DNA from: Advenella kashmirensis WT001
Lineage (GTDB): Bacteria > Pseudomonadota > Gammaproteobacteria > Burkholderiales > Burkholderiaceae_B
Assembly: GCF_000219915.2 (NCBI RefSeq)
Contig: NC_017964.1
Location: 744,001-808,000 of the forward strand
Direction: 5' to 3'
Length of the DNA stretch: 64,000 nt
The stretch's first letter is position 1. Each line of letters begins with the position of its first letter. The notes below the pieces were generated by a model. It ran no database searches, was not told where the DNA came from, and saw only the letters and a program-made list of their open reading frames with translations. Below, piece after piece: positions 8,586 to 18,380 of the stretch. A program made the position numbers and the translations under genes.

Positions 8586-9977
8586 ATGAATCGCTTTTTT
8601 TATACTGCAACCCTAAGAATGGCCTCACCCTTGCTGCTGTGGTGGCTGCAGCGGCGCGCGCGCAAGGCAGGAGGTGTTTGGGATATTCGCGGTCCCGAGC
8701 GATACGGTCGATATACTGAAAGACAGCAACAGCAGCCCGGCCCGCATGACGATGACGAGGGTTATGCCGAATCGGTCTTCGATTTTGTTCGGCCGGTGTG
8801 GGTGCATGCCGTCAGCCTGGGCGAGACCCGGGCCGCCCAGCCGCTGGTGCAGGCGTTGCTGGATCAGGGCTTGCCTGTTCTGCTAACGCATTTTACGGAA
8901 ACCGGCAGATCCATCGGTGGCAAACTGTTCGCGCCAGCCATCAATACCGGCAGATTGTGCCAGGCGTGGATGCCTTACGATTTTCCCGAAGCAGTGCAAG
9001 GGTTTCTGGATTACTGGAAGCCGCGCTGCTGTATCCTGATCGAACGCGAAATCTGGCCCAATATGGTGGCCCAGGCCAAGAAACAGAATATTCCCGTTAT
9101 CGTGGCCAGTGCGCGTTTTTCGCCGACGTCGCTGCGGCGTGGCCAACTGTTGGGCAGTGTGCTGCGCAAGGCGCTCACCAGTATTGATCTGATTCTCACC
9201 CAGACCCACATTGACGCAGCGCGTCTTGCGGAAATCGGCGTCAAGCGCACCAGGGTGGTCGGTAACCTGAAGTTTGACCTGCGCATCTCGCCCGAGCAGT
9301 CGCATATGGGACAGGTGGCGCGGCGCCATATCGGGCGGCCTGTCATTGTGATTGCCAGCACCCGGGAAGGCGAAGACGAGCTGTTTACCCGCGCTATAGC
9401 CGAGGTAAAAAAGACCTATCAGTCAGAGTCGGGCGGACAGGGCGAAGCAGACCGGCAAGGCGCATCGGGCATCGCCCCCAATCGGATGCCGCTATTTGTC
9501 CTGGTGCCGCGACACCCGCAACGCTTTGATCTGGTTGCCGACTATCTGGCCGATGACGGCCTGAGTTTCTGTCGCCGCAGTGCCTTTCCGACCGATAACC
9601 AATTGCGCACGGCCGATGTATTGCTGGGTGATTCGGTTGGGGAAATGTTTTTCTTTTATGGGCTGGCTGACGTGGCCATCGTGGCCGGCAGTTTTGCCGA
9701 GCTGGGTGGTCAGAACCATATCGAAGCCAGTGCGCTTGGCCTGCCTGTCATTGTGGGTCCGCATACCCGCAATTTTCAGCAATCGGTGGAAGATGCGCTG
9801 GCCGAAGGCGCAGCCCGCCGCGCCCAGACGCCCTCCGAGGCCATTGCCCTGGCGTTGCGAATTTTGGAGAATCCCGAATTGCGCCTGGGCATGAGTCGCG
9901 CTGCCAAAGAATGGCTGTCCCTGCACGAGGGCGCCACCGATAGAATCATGTCTGCGTTGCAGCCTTATTTGAAGTAA
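8586..9977 (+). CDS. waaA: 3-deoxy-D-manno-octulosonic acid (Kdo) transferase
   Basis: A 463-aa GT30 enzyme that transfers Kdo from CMP-Kdo to lipid IVA on the inner membrane. A short N-terminal hydrophobic anchor (residues 2-18) is followed by the GT30 N-domain motif VWVHAVSLGETRAAQPLVQAL. The C-domain carries GDSVGEMFFFYGLADVAIVAGSF and GGQNHIEASALGLPVIVGPHTRNF, the donor-binding part. A low-complexity insertion near residues 280-300 is unusual but in frame. It lies directly downstream of waaC and 3 bp before birA. Confidence 0.95.
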   Translation: MNRFFYTATLRMASPLLLWWLQRRARKAGGVWDIRGPERYGRYTERQQQQPGPHDDDEGYAESVFDFVRPVWVHAVSLGETRAAQPLVQALLDQGLPVLLTHFTETGRSIGGKLFAPAINTGRLCQAWMPYDFPEAVQGFLDYWKPRCCILIEREIWPNMVAQAKKQNIPVIVASARFSPTSLRRGQLLGSVLRKALTSIDLILTQTHIDAARLAEIGVKRTRVVGNLKFDLRISPEQSHMGQVARRHIGRPVIVIASTREGEDELFTRAIAEVKKTYQSESGGQGEADRQGASGIAPNRMPLFVLVPRHPQRFDLVADYLADDGLSFCRRSAFPTDNQLRTADVLLGDSVGEMFFFYGLADVAIVAGSFAELGGQNHIEASALGLPVIVGPHTRNFQQSVEDALAEGAARRAQTPSEAIALALRILENPELRLGMSRAAKEWLSLHEGATDRIMSALQPYLK

Positions 9978-9980
9978 ACC

Positions 9981-10840
9981 ATGTCCCTGTTACCCAGCGC
10001 CTCCGTTCTGCAAAAAACCCTTTATTCCGCATTGCCGGACTTTGCCAGCATTGCTTGGGTTGAACAGGTCGGTTCGACCAACGTCAATTTGATGCAGGAA
10101 GTCAGAAGTACGCAGTCGGCCATGGGCCGGCCGGCGCTGCTGGGCGCTCATACCCAGACCAGCGGACGCGGCAGGGCAGGACGGCGCTGGCAGGATACGC
10201 CGGGTTCCACGCTGATGTTTTCCTGCGCCTACGATGTATTCGTGCCGCCTGCGCGCCTGCCCATGCTGGCGCCGGTGGTAGGAATTGTCGCCTGCGAGCA
10301 GTTGCGAAAAGTCGCCGGTCCGGCAGTGCAGGACCGCCTGCTCATGAAATGGCCCAATGACATTCTGTACGATCAGGCCAAGCTGTCTGGGCTGCTGGTC
10401 GAATCGACCGGCCGCTGCAACGCGAATCGCAGCACCATCATGTGGTTATCGTTGGCATGGGGATGAATTTGTCCAGCGCAGTGGAACTGACTCAGCATCT
10501 GGGACGCAAGGTTGCTGACTGGACCTCGGTGCTGGGCGATATGAGCGACGATCCCGGTCGCTCGGAAGACATCGCCTTACTGGTTGCCCGCATTGCCCGG
10601 GCGTGGCGCGATGCCTTTGCGCAGTACGAGCAACAGGGGTTTGCCGCGTTCATGGCGCGTCATGCGCAAATTGATGCGCTGCGCGAGCAGCAAGTGAATG
10701 TGATCCAGGATGAACGAATCGTCCTGTCCGGCGCCGCCCGGGGCGTGAATCAGGATGGCTGCCTGGTGGTTGAGCATGCAGGGCAACACCACCCCATTAC
10801 GATCGGTGATATTTCCATCCGACCTGAAGGCCAGGGCTGA
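9981..10840 (+). pseudogene. birA: Biotin--[acetyl-CoA-carboxylase] ligase, frameshifted
   Basis: Enzyme that makes biotinyl-AMP and biotinylates carboxylase carrier domains. The N-terminal part shows GRGRAGRRWQ (the biotin/AMP loop) and KWPNDILYDQAKLSGLLVES. The frame fails near 10440. Restoring one C (ATCATG to ATCCATG) joins it to VVIVGMGMNLSS and the C-terminal domain, giving about 286 aa. There is no N-terminal DNA-binding domain, so this is a monofunctional ligase. The gene is essential in nearly all bacteria, which argues that the break is a sequencing error. coaX starts 4 bp after its stop. Confidence 0.9.
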
Positions 10841-10844
10841 CTCT

Positions 10845-11645
10845 ATGCTGACCGTTCTGATTGACGCGGGCAATTCGCGCATCAAAGTTTCCTTTTTCGA
10901 TTCGACAGACCGGTCTGTCGACAAGGGCGTTCATGCCTTTGCTGCGGCGGATCTGAATGCGCTGGCCGACCTGATCAGGCAACTGCCGCAGGCGCCAGCC
11001 AGTGCGCTGGGCGTTAGTGTTACCACCGAGGCGATCCGGCAGGAACTGGACACGATCCTCGCGCCGTGCCCCATCCAGTGGCAGACGCCGGGAGCGCGCC
11101 TGCTGCGGCTGAAAAACCGTTATCACAACCCGGCCGAGCTTGGGCCCGACCGCTGGCTCGGCCTGCTGGGCATTCTGGCTGCGCGACCGGTTGATGGCCC
11201 GATGATGCTGGTCAGTTTCGGGACAGCGACCACGGTTGATACGATTGATGATCATGAAACCTTTCTGGGCGGGGTCATTTTCCCTGGCGTGAGCATGATG
11301 CAATCATCGCTGGGCGCGGGAACGGCCCGCCTGCCCGTTGCCCCGATGCCGGCACAGGTGTGGCCATCGTTTCCGCAAAACACCCAGGCGGCCATTGCCG
11401 CCGGCATTGTGGCTGCGCAAACCGGAGGCGTGATCAGACAGTGGCAGCAGGTAACCGAACATCTGGGCCGCGCCCCGCTGGTCTTTGTGACAGGGGGCGC
11501 GCGCGCAGCGATCTTGCCGGAACTGCAGGCGCGTATCGATTCATTCAGCGTTGATATGGGATTTGGTACAATACCGCTCATCGAGAGCGAATCGCCAGTC
11601 CTTGACGGCCTGCGCGCGCTTGCACAGCACTCAACGGACGCCTGA
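10845..11645 (+). CDS. coaX: Type III pantothenate kinase
   Basis: A 266-aa ASKHA-fold kinase that phosphorylates pantothenate, the first step of CoA synthesis. The N-terminal phosphate-binding motif is DAGNSRIKVSFF. PAELGPDRWLGLLG and SFGTATTVDTID mark the pantothenate and ATP sites, and VTGGARAAIL is the C-terminal adenosine motif. The ATG at 10845 lies 4 bp after the birA stop, and birA-coaX is a common betaproteobacterial pair. A longer upstream frame exists but would overlap birA and lacks the family N terminus. Confidence 0.93.
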   Translation: MLTVLIDAGNSRIKVSFFDSTDRSVDKGVHAFAAADLNALADLIRQLPQAPASALGVSVTTEAIRQELDTILAPCPIQWQTPGARLLRLKNRYHNPAELGPDRWLGLLGILAARPVDGPMMLVSFGTATTVDTIDDHETFLGGVIFPGVSMMQSSLGAGTARLPVAPMPAQVWPSFPQNTQAAIAAGIVAAQTGGVIRQWQQVTEHLGRAPLVFVTGGARAAILPELQARIDSFSVDMGFGTIPLIESESPVLDGLRALAQHSTDA

Positions 11646-11646
11646 T

Positions 11647-11808
11647 ATGCGCACGCTTTTCTTTATTGTCCTCCTGGCCAATGTCCTTACTTACGGGCTG
11701 GGCGCAGGCTGGTTTGGCCTCAAGCCGGGTGAATCGCGCCTGGGGGCGACCGTCAAGACCCCCACCGAATTTCGACCCGGCGCCATTGAAGTAGGGCCGA
11801 TACGCTAA
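11647..11808 (+). CDS. Small single-span membrane protein
   Basis: A 53-aa ORF starting 1 bp after the coaX stop and overlapping the next start by one base (TAATG). The N terminus (RTLFFIVLLANVLTYGLGAGWFGL) is a single hydrophobic span, and the rest is short and polar. I recognise no domain. In relatives a longer SPOR-type protein often follows coaX, so this may be a shortened form of it. The tight packing between two genes supports translation. Confidence 0.55.
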   Translation: MRTLFFIVLLANVLTYGLGAGWFGLKPGESRLGATVKTPTEFRPGAIEVGPIR

Positions 11809-12479
11809 TGGCCATCCAGACTGAACCGTTTGATACCGTGGGTCCGGCAGGCCGCATCGACTGTCTGGTTGACTGGCCCGATCCGGGCCAGCCGCTACTG
11901 GGTTGGGCGCTGGTTCTGCATCCACACCCGCTACATGGCGGCACGCGCAACAACAAAGTGGTCACGACCCTGGCGCGCGCATACGCGCAGGCTGGTTACG
12001 CCGTGCTGCGCCCTGATTTTCGCGGTATCGGCAAATCTGAAGGCAGTTTTGACCAGGCGCGCGGCGAAACCGCAGACATGCAGCAGCTGATTCAGGCGTT
12101 TTTGGCTGCCCATCCGCAACTGGACGGCAAGCCATGGCTGCTGGCCGGTTTTTCGTTTGGCACGTCGGTGGCCGCGCAACTGTACTCGGTGTTGCGCGAA
12201 GAGCAAACCCAGCCCTTGCCGCAATTGCTTACTTTGGTGGGCACGGCAGTAAAGCGATTCGCCTGGCGCGAGGTAGTGCTGCCTGCCAACACAGTGGTGA
12301 TCCACGGGGAACGCGATGAAGTGGTGCCGCTGCAGGAAGTGTTTGACTGGATTGCCAGCTACCGCATTGCCGTGACGGTTATTCCGGGCGCTACCCATTT
12401 TTTTCATGGCTATCTGATCGAATTGAAAAAACTGGCGCTTGACGCGTTGCAGCAGATGTCCGCCGAAACCGCCGTGTAA
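11808..12479 (+). CDS. Alpha/beta hydrolase
   Basis: A 223-aa cytosolic alpha/beta-hydrolase of the small bacterial group that starts LHPHPLHGGTRNNKVV. The HPHP loop gives the oxyanion region. Nucleophile Ser is in GFSFGTSVA, the acid in HGERDEVVP and the His in GATHFFHG. All parts of the triad are visible. The start overlaps the stop of the preceding small ORF, so it is probably translationally coupled. Substrate unknown. Confidence 0.88.
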   Translation: MAIQTEPFDTVGPAGRIDCLVDWPDPGQPLLGWALVLHPHPLHGGTRNNKVVTTLARAYAQAGYAVLRPDFRGIGKSEGSFDQARGETADMQQLIQAFLAAHPQLDGKPWLLAGFSFGTSVAAQLYSVLREEQTQPLPQLLTLVGTAVKRFAWREVVLPANTVVIHGERDEVVPLQEVFDWIASYRIAVTVIPGATHFFHGYLIELKKLALDALQQMSAETAV

Positions 12480-12501
12480 CGCTTTTTGTTCTGCAAGCGC
12501 T

Positions 12502-12507
12502 TATAAT
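12502..12507 (+). promoter_or_regulatory. Candidate -10 box upstream of the D,D-carboxypeptidase gene
   Basis: A perfect TATAAT stands 58 bp before the ATG at 12565, in the only gap of this gene run that could hold a promoter. The -35 region is not convincing. Confidence 0.4.
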
Positions 12508-12564
12508 TCCCAACTGGCAGGCCCCTCTCTTTTCAAATCCTTTCTTCTATCCGGATCCGTTTCC

Positions 12565-13883
12565 ATGTTCCTACGTCGTATTGTTCTTATCCTGATCATC
12601 GTCCTGGTCGCAGGCGGTGCTTATGTCTTCTTCAATAAAACCAACAATAGTGCGCCCTCGGGCAGCACGCAGACAACCACAGGGTCGAACTCGACGCAAA
12701 CCGGTGCTCAGACAGGATCTTCTACACAGGCGCTCCTACAACGCCACCCAAGCCTGACTCACGCTCAAGCGTGCCGGTAACCAATGCCAGCACGCCGGTG
12801 CTTTCAGAGGTGGCCGGTATGACGCCGCCGCAAACCAATGTCAAGGCCTGGTTCCTGATTGATGCGACCTCAGGCCAGATTATCGGCAACCAGGAGCCGG
12901 ACCTGAAAGTCTCGCCTGCTTCACTGACCAAGCTGATGACCGCCAGTCTGGTATTTTCGGCGCTTGACGAAAATCGTATTCGTCCGGAACAAGAAGTAAC
13001 TGTGTCGGAAAAAGCCTGGCGCACCGGCGGTTCGCGCATGTTCATCCAGGTCAATACGCAAGTGACGATAGACGATCTGATCAAGGGCATGATCGTACAG
13101 TCCGGCAACGATGCCACCATTCAACTGGCTGAAACCGTGGCGGGCAGCGAAGATGTATTCGTGAACCAGATGAACAAGGAAGCGGCGCTGTTCGGTATGA
13201 CCAACACGCACTTTACGGATCCGACCGGCCTGCCGGCACCGGAGCACTACACGACGGTGCGCGACCTCTCGGTACTGGCGCAGCACGTGATCAAGGACCA
13301 TCCCAAGTATTATCACTATTTCAGCCAGCCCGAGTTTACCTACAACAAAATTCGTCAGCAGAACCGCAACGGCTTGTTATCGCGCAATATCGGCGTGGAT
13401 GGCCTTAAAACCGGACATACGGAAGATGCCGGCTATTGCCTGATCGCGGCGGCCAAGCGCGATGATCGTCGCCTTATTTCAGTTGTTGTTGGCGCTGCCA
13501 CTGTGCGTGAGCGCGAACAGATCAGCCAGAACCTGCTGGACTGGGGCTACCAGAACTTTACCGCCAAACAAGTGGCTGCGGCGGGTGCGTCGCTTATTAG
13601 TCCGCGCGTGTGGGAAGGAACAATCAAGCAGGCCAAGCTGGGCGCTGCCGATGGCGTCAGCGTGACCGTACCGCGTGGCATGGAAGACAAGGTCCAGACC
13701 ATTACGCAAATTAATGGCAAGCTGGTTGCGCCGCTGACCAAAGGCCAGACAGTGGGCAATGTGCAGTTCGTGCTCAATGGCAAAGTACTCAAGCAGGAGC
13801 AACTCACCGTTCTTGAAGACGTACCACAAGCCGGCTTCTTCGGACGCATGTGGGACAAGGTACTGAGCAGTTTCAATAGCTAA
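12565..13883 (+). pseudogene. D-alanyl-D-alanine carboxypeptidase (PBP5/6 type), frameshifted in its linker
   Basis: Periplasmic penicillin-binding enzyme that trims D-Ala from peptidoglycan stem peptides. The N terminus is a membrane segment (RRIVLILIIVLVAGGAYVFF) followed by a Ser/Thr/Gln-rich linker. The frame breaks in that linker near 12732. Adding one G (GCGCT to GCGGCT) gives TQAAPTTPPKPDSRSSVPVTNAS and joins the catalytic part. The catalytic motifs are SLTK, SGN (QSGNDAT) and KTG (GLKTGHTEDAG), followed by the C-terminal PBP5 beta-domain and a FFGRMWDKV amphipathic anchor. Read as is, the enzyme domain would start only from a GTG at 12771 and lack its export signal. Confidence 0.87.
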
Positions 13884-13898
13884 TCTTTCGGGCAGAAT

Positions 13899-14768
13899 GT
13901 GGTGATACAGGGTATAGACAGCGACAGCATCGTTTATCTTAACGGTGAGTATGTACGGGCCGACGAGGCTAAAATTTCGGTATTCGATCGGGGATTCATT
14001 TTTGGGGACGGTGTCTATGAAGTGGTACCGGCCTATAACCGCAAGCCGTTCCGGCTGAACGAACATGTGCAGCGCCTGGAGCGCAGCCTGAACGCCATCA
14101 GCCTGGCAACCGGCAAAACGGCGCAGTTCTGGGCCGGCCTGATGCAGGACATGATTGATCGCGCCAAAACCGATGACTCCTTCATCTACCTGCAGGTCAC
14201 GCGCGGCGTGGCCAAGCGCGAGCATGTATTTCCCGTACCGCCGGTGACGCCCACTATTTTCTGCTCCAGCGGTCCGTTTATCCGGCCAACCGCAGAGCAG
14301 CGTGAGCGCGGCATTCGCGTGATCTCGGGTCCGGATGAGCGCTGGCTGCACTGCGATATCAAATCGGTGTCGTTGCTGGGCAACGTTCTGGCACGCCAGA
14401 TGGCCGCCGAGCGCGGTGTTGATGAAGTTATCCAGTTTCGCGATGATTTGTTGACTGAGGGCTCTCTGAGCAACATGTGGGTGGTCAAAGACGGGACCTT
14501 GCTGGCGCCCGTCAAAAACCACCTGATTCTCGAAGGTATTCGCTACGGTCTGCTGGCGACACTGGCCGAACGGGCCGGGGTGCCGTTTGAAGCCCGCAAC
14601 ATTACCCGCGCAGAGGTTTTTGCCGCTGACGAGATTCTGGTCACATCGGCCACCAAGGAAGTGTTGCCGGTGCTGGAGCTGGACGGTGCGCCGGTTGGAA
14701 ATGGTCAGCCCGGCCCCATATACAGGAAGTTAAGGGCTGAATATGATAAGGAAATCTCCCGACTATGA
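13899..14768 (+). CDS. dat: D-amino acid aminotransferase (fold IV PLP enzyme)
   Basis: A 289-aa class IV aminotransferase. FDRGFIFGDGVYEVVPAYN and QRLERSLNAI are N-terminal family motifs. The PLP lysine is in CDIKSVSLLGNVLARQMA, and the phosphate loop is EGSLSNMWVV and TSATKEVLPV. The residues resemble D-alanine aminotransferase rather than IlvE, fitting its place after a D,D-carboxypeptidase and before ybeD-lipB. The start is GTG at 13899 or 13902, since the nearby ATG (13897) runs straight into a stop. The 3' end overlaps ybeD by 4 bp. Confidence 0.87.
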   Translation: MVIQGIDSDSIVYLNGEYVRADEAKISVFDRGFIFGDGVYEVVPAYNRKPFRLNEHVQRLERSLNAISLATGKTAQFWAGLMQDMIDRAKTDDSFIYLQVTRGVAKREHVFPVPPVTPTIFCSSGPFIRPTAEQRERGIRVISGPDERWLHCDIKSVSLLGNVLARQMAAERGVDEVIQFRDDLLTEGSLSNMWVVKDGTLLAPVKNHLILEGIRYGLLATLAERAGVPFEARNITRAEVFAADEILVTSATKEVLPVLELDGAPVGNGQPGPIYRKLRAEYDKEISRL

Positions 14769-15043
14769 TGAAAGACATTCCGCCAGAGCAGTCGCTGATT
14801 GAATACCCCAGTGATTTTCCGATCAAGGTCATGGGCGTTCAGCATCCCGAACTGGCACAACTGCTGACAGAGGTGGTGTTGCAGTACGATCCGCAATTTG
14901 ATCCGGCTACGGTGGAAATGCGTCCAAGCAGCAAGGGCAACTACATTGGCCTGACATTCACTGTGCGCGTCACCTCCCGAGAGCAGCTTGATAATCTGTA
15001 TCGTGCGCTGCATGGACACGCGCTGGTCAAAATCGTTTTGTGA
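14765..15043 (+). CDS. ybeD: YbeD/DUF493 family protein
   Basis: A 92-aa member of the DUF493 (YbeD) family, an ACT-like small fold found next to lipB in many proteobacteria. The core PIKVMGVQHPELAQLLTEVV and the C-terminal VTSREQLDNLYRALHGHALVKIVL match the family along its full length. It overlaps dat by 4 bp and lipB by one base (TGATG), so the three are probably translationally coupled. Biochemical function is unknown. Confidence 0.92.
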   Translation: MMKDIPPEQSLIEYPSDFPIKVMGVQHPELAQLLTEVVLQYDPQFDPATVEMRPSSKGNYIGLTFTVRVTSREQLDNLYRALHGHALVKIVL

Positions 15044-15668
15044 TGCAAGTACAGGTACGCCATCTGGACGGGCCTGCGCCCTACGAGCCGGTATGGCAGG
15101 CCATGAAGTCGTTCACCGAAGGTCGCGATAAAGCGACGCCAGATGAAATCTGCTGGTAGAGCACGCTCCGGTCTATACATTGGGGCAGGCCGGCAAGCCG
15201 GAGCATTTGCTCAATACCGGTGCGATCGAGGTGGTCCAATGCAATCGTGGTGGGCAGGTCACCTACCATGGTCCCGGGCAACTGGTTGTCTATCCCCTGA
15301 TCGATCTGCGCCGCCAGGGCATTTACGTCAAGGAATATGTCGCGTTGATTGAGGACGTCGTGCTTGACACCCTGGCTAGTTTCGGCCTGCAACAAGCCTG
15401 CCGCAAGGCCGGGGCGCCAGGCGTCTATGTGCCCTTGCAGGACGGCAGCCTGGCCAAAATCGCTGCACTGGGGGTGAAAATCAGCCAGGGTTGCGCCTAT
15501 CATGGCCTGGCCCTGAATGTGGATATGGATCTGCAACCCTTTGCCGGCATTAACCCCTGTGGCTACGCGGGTTTACAAACCGTAGACTTGAAAACCATGG
15601 GCGTCAGTACCACAGTGCAGGAAGCCGGCAGGCGTGTGCTTGAACGGCTGTTGCCGCGGTTTTCCTGA
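15043..15668 (+). pseudogene. lipB: Lipoyl(octanoyl) transferase, frameshifted
   Basis: Moves octanoate from acyl carrier protein to lipoyl domains. The first 36 codons (MQVQVRHLDGPAPYEPVWQAM) are followed by a break near 15152. Restoring one G (ATCTGCTGG to ATCTGGCTGG) gives [24 protein letters not shown], the normal LipB sequence. The rest holds [17 protein letters not shown] (active-site region), the catalytic Cys/Lys region [17 protein letters not shown] and a normal C terminus, about 208 aa in total. lipA follows 294 bp downstream. The break is probably a consensus error. Confidence 0.9.
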
Positions 15669-15962
15669 AAATGGAATGGGTTATGGCTGTAATGCGGTTG
15701 CCACAAGGCTGGACCGTAGTCGGGTCGTGGTCTGACTGGGCAGCGCCTGGGGCCATCTTCCAGAGTAAATTGGCGATTGCCCGCCCTATCCAGGGGCGCT
15801 GACGCTGCCTAAACTTATGGCGCTCTTAGGGTTTTTGCGGATAAGCCCGTTTTAAGCGTTAAAATGAGCTGAAATTTCACGCGGCTTTCATAAACCGCCG
15901 TCAGTAAATACAACCTGACTTATTGCCGTAACGTCCATTCCCATAAGGGCCGTGACACCACT

Positions 15963-16943
15963 ATGACTACAAACACAGCAGTAACTCCGACTGTCAAAGA
16001 CGAACAGTACGACGCCACCAAGAAACAGAAATCCTTCGATAAAACGTCGCGGATTCCCATCAAGATCATTCCAGTCGAACGCCTGAAAAAGCCCGAATGG
16101 ATTCGCGTCAAGGCGGCGGCGCCCAATTCGCGCTTTAACGACATTAAGAAAATTCTGCGCGAACACAATCTGTTCACCGTCTGTGAGGAAGCGTCCTGCC
16201 CCAATATCGGCGAGTGTTTCGGCAAGGGTACGGCGACCTTCATGATCATGGGCGACAAATGTACGCGCCGCTGTCCGTTCTGTGATGTGGGCCACGGCAG
16301 GCCCGATCCGCTGGATGTTAACGAGCCGTCCAATCTGGCCAAATCCATCGCCGCGATGCGTCTGAACTACGTGGTCATTACGTCGGTTGATCGTGATGAT
16401 CTGCGTGATGGCGGGGCGGCGCACTTTGTGGAATGCATCAACGAGACACGTAGCCGCTCTCCCAAAACCCAGATTGAAGTGTTGGTACCCGATTTTCGTG
16501 GCCGCCTGGACAAGGCGCTGGATATTTTCGGCAACGGCCTGCCCGATGTCATGAACCACAACCTGGAAACCGTTCCTCGCCTATATAAACAGTCCCGTCC
16601 CGGTGCTGACTACATGCATTCGCTCAAACTGTTGCGCGACTGTAAGCAGCGTTATCCGAATGTGCCGACCAAGTCCGGCCTGATGGTCGGTCTGGGCGAA
16701 ACTGACGAGGAAATCCTGCAGGTCATGCGCGACATGCGCGAACATGATATTGATATGCTGACCATTGGCCAGTATCTGCAACCCTCAGAACACCATCTGC
16801 CCGTGCTGCGTTACGTTCATCCCGATACCTTCAAAATGTTCGAGGAAGAGGCCTACAAAATGGGCTTTACGCACGCAGCCGTCGGTGCCATGGTCCGTTC
16901 TTCCTACCATGCAGACGAACAGGCGCACGCAGCCGGCTTTTGA
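15963..16943 (+). CDS. lipA: Lipoyl synthase
   Basis: A 326-aa radical SAM enzyme that inserts two sulfurs into protein-bound octanoyl groups. The auxiliary 4Fe-4S cluster cysteines are Cys74, Cys79 and Cys85 ([12 protein letters not shown]). The radical SAM cluster is Cys100, Cys104 and Cys107 (CTRRCPFC). The C-terminal motif SSYHADEQA carries the conserved Ser ligand. All catalytic residues are present and the frame is intact. The 294-bp gap after lipB has no gene but may hold a promoter. An intrinsic terminator follows. Confidence 0.97.
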   Translation: MTTNTAVTPTVKDEQYDATKKQKSFDKTSRIPIKIIPVERLKKPEWIRVKAAAPNSRFNDIKKILREHNLFTVCEEASCPNIGECFGKGTATFMIMGDKCTRRCPFCDVGHGRPDPLDVNEPSNLAKSIAAMRLNYVVITSVDRDDLRDGGAAHFVECINETRSRSPKTQIEVLVPDFRGRLDKALDIFGNGLPDVMNHNLETVPRLYKQSRPGADYMHSLKLLRDCKQRYPNVPTKSGLMVGLGETDEEILQVMRDMREHDIDMLTIGQYLQPSEHHLPVLRYVHPDTFKMFEEEAYKMGFTHAAVGAMVRSSYHADEQAHAAGF

Positions 16944-16978
16944 TCGTAGCTAGATCATTTCCAGGTAGTTTGCAATGG

Positions 16979-17013
16979 AGCGCGGTCTTTCTTTGAAGGC
17001 TGCGCTTTTTTTT
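16979..17013 (+). terminator. Intrinsic terminator after lipA
   Basis: AGCGC pairs with GCGCT, and the inner bases GGTCTTTC/GAAGGCT pair imperfectly around a TTTG loop. Eight T follow. It sits 36 bp after the lipA stop. Confidence 0.75.
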
Positions 17014-17251
17014 GCCCTGAGCAACATGGCCAGAGATGCCGCAAGGAATCAGGTTGGTGTTTTGTCGCTTCATTAATGAGGAGTCCAAAGCGTCAGGCAT
17101 TGGCTGGCGCCGTGGGTACAAGCATGGCGGATGCGCCACCGGAGACGGGCGGCGCAGGTAAGCGTGTCCGGTTTGTCGTTTTCCTGTCAATTATTCCGCC
17201 ATCCTGCTTTTTCAGTCAGTTGCCCGGCCGGTTTTGCGCCAGCCGTTGCAC

Positions 17252-17257
17252 TATAAT
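17252..17257 (+). promoter_or_regulatory. Candidate -10 box of galE
   Basis: A perfect TATAAT lies 47 bp before the galE ATG. The upstream GGTTTTGC is a poor -35 at about 16 bp spacing. Confidence 0.4.
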
Positions 17258-17304
17258 CCCGTCTATATCACTCCGATCTGAATCTGCATAGTGGGAATCC
17301 CGGC

Positions 17305-18339
17305 ATGAAACTTCTGATTACCGGCGGAGCCGGGTTTATTGGCTCACACACCGTTGTCGAATTACTGAATGCAGGACATGAGATTGTCGTGCTGGACAAT
17401 CTGTCCAATAGCTCGGTCGCCTCGCTAAACCGGGTAGAGAAAATCACCGGAAAGTCTGTTATTTTTATCGAAGGTGATATTCGTGACCGGCCTGTGCTGG
17501 ACGCGCTGTTCGGTGCGCACGATATTGATGCGGTGGTGCATTTTGCCGGCCTGAAAGCCGTGGGTGAAAGCGTCCGGCAGCCCTTGCGGTATTACGACAA
17601 TAATGTAGGGGGGACGATCACGCTGACCGAAGCCATGGCCGATGCCGGGGTCCGTCGCATCGTTTTCAGCTCATCAGCAACCGTCTATGGCGAGCCCGAG
17701 ACCATGCCGATTGCCGAGACCTGCCCGGTGGGGAATCCCACCAATCCCTATGGCAGCTCCAAATTGATGGTCGAGCGTATCCTGCAGGATCTGGCAAAGT
17801 CCGATCCGCAGTGGTCGGTGGCCATTCTGCGCTACTTCAATCCCGCCGGTGCGCACGAATCCGGGTATATCGGCGAAGATCCTAACGGCATCCCCAATAA
17901 TTTGTTGCCTTACATTACCCAGGTGGCGGTCGGGAAACTGGAAAAACTGGCCATATTCGGCAGTGACTACCCAACTCCCGATGGCACCGGTGTGCGTGAC
18001 TATATCCATGTGGTGGACCTGGCTCAGGGTCACCTGGCTGCCTTGAATTTCATTCAGGATAAAACCGGCGCCCATATCTGGAATCTGGGTACGGGCAAAG
18101 GGTACTCCGTGCTGGATATCGTCAAGGCATTTGAAGAGGCGACGGCGGTGTCCATTCCGTACACGTTGTCGCCCCGGCGCGAAGGCGATATTGCCGAGTG
18201 CTGGTCCAATCCCGAGAAGGCAAGCCGGGAACTGGGCTGGACGGCCAGACGCGGACTGTCGTTGATGATGTCCGATAGCTGGCGCTGGCAAAAAAACAAC
18301 CCAGAGGGCTATCGGGGCGACGACAGCGATAAGCAATAG
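17305..18339 (+). CDS. galE: UDP-glucose 4-epimerase
   Basis: A 344-aa extended SDR enzyme that interconverts UDP-glucose and UDP-galactose, or the N-acetyl forms, for polysaccharide synthesis. The NAD motif [10 protein letters not shown] is at residues 7-16. The catalytic Ser lies in FSSSATVYG, and Tyr/Lys lie in YGSSKLMVE. The [18 protein letters not shown] and [15 protein letters not shown] blocks are typical of GalE. It opens the polysaccharide region and faces the GT4/pgi pair convergently. Confidence 0.95.
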   Translation: MKLLITGGAGFIGSHTVVELLNAGHEIVVLDNLSNSSVASLNRVEKITGKSVIFIEGDIRDRPVLDALFGAHDIDAVVHFAGLKAVGESVRQPLRYYDNNVGGTITLTEAMADAGVRRIVFSSSATVYGEPETMPIAETCPVGNPTNPYGSSKLMVERILQDLAKSDPQWSVAILRYFNPAGAHESGYIGEDPNGIPNNLLPYITQVAVGKLEKLAIFGSDYPTPDGTGVRDYIHVVDLAQGHLAALNFIQDKTGAHIWNLGTGKGYSVLDIVKAFEEATAVSIPYTLSPRREGDIAECWSNPEKASRELGWTARRGLSLMMSDSWRWQKNNPEGYRGDDSDKQ

Positions 18340-18358
18340 CGGCAGGTCGCATTGCCGC
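18339..18358. other. Short hairpin between convergent galE and glycosyltransferase genes
   Basis: GCGGCA and TGCCGC pair across an 8-nt loop in the 41-bp gap between the two stop codons. There is no T run, so terminator function is uncertain. Confidence 0.3.
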
Positions 18359-18380
18359 GCGCCTCAGTCAGGGCTAATAT

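Larger units (their letters stand above)
16944..17304. other. Intergenic region lipA-galE
   Basis: This 361-bp stretch holds the lipA terminator at its start and the galE -10 box at its end. Between them I find no credible reading frame, RNA gene or repeat. Confidence 0.6.

Noticed and set aside
11647..11808. A larger frameshifted SPOR-domain gene
   Set aside because: Other frames in the next kilobase are fully used by the alpha/beta hydrolase, leaving no room for a SPOR domain.
13479..14522. 347-aa open frame on the minus strand opposite the carboxypeptidase and dat
   Set aside because: It spans two real genes on the other strand and has no family motifs.
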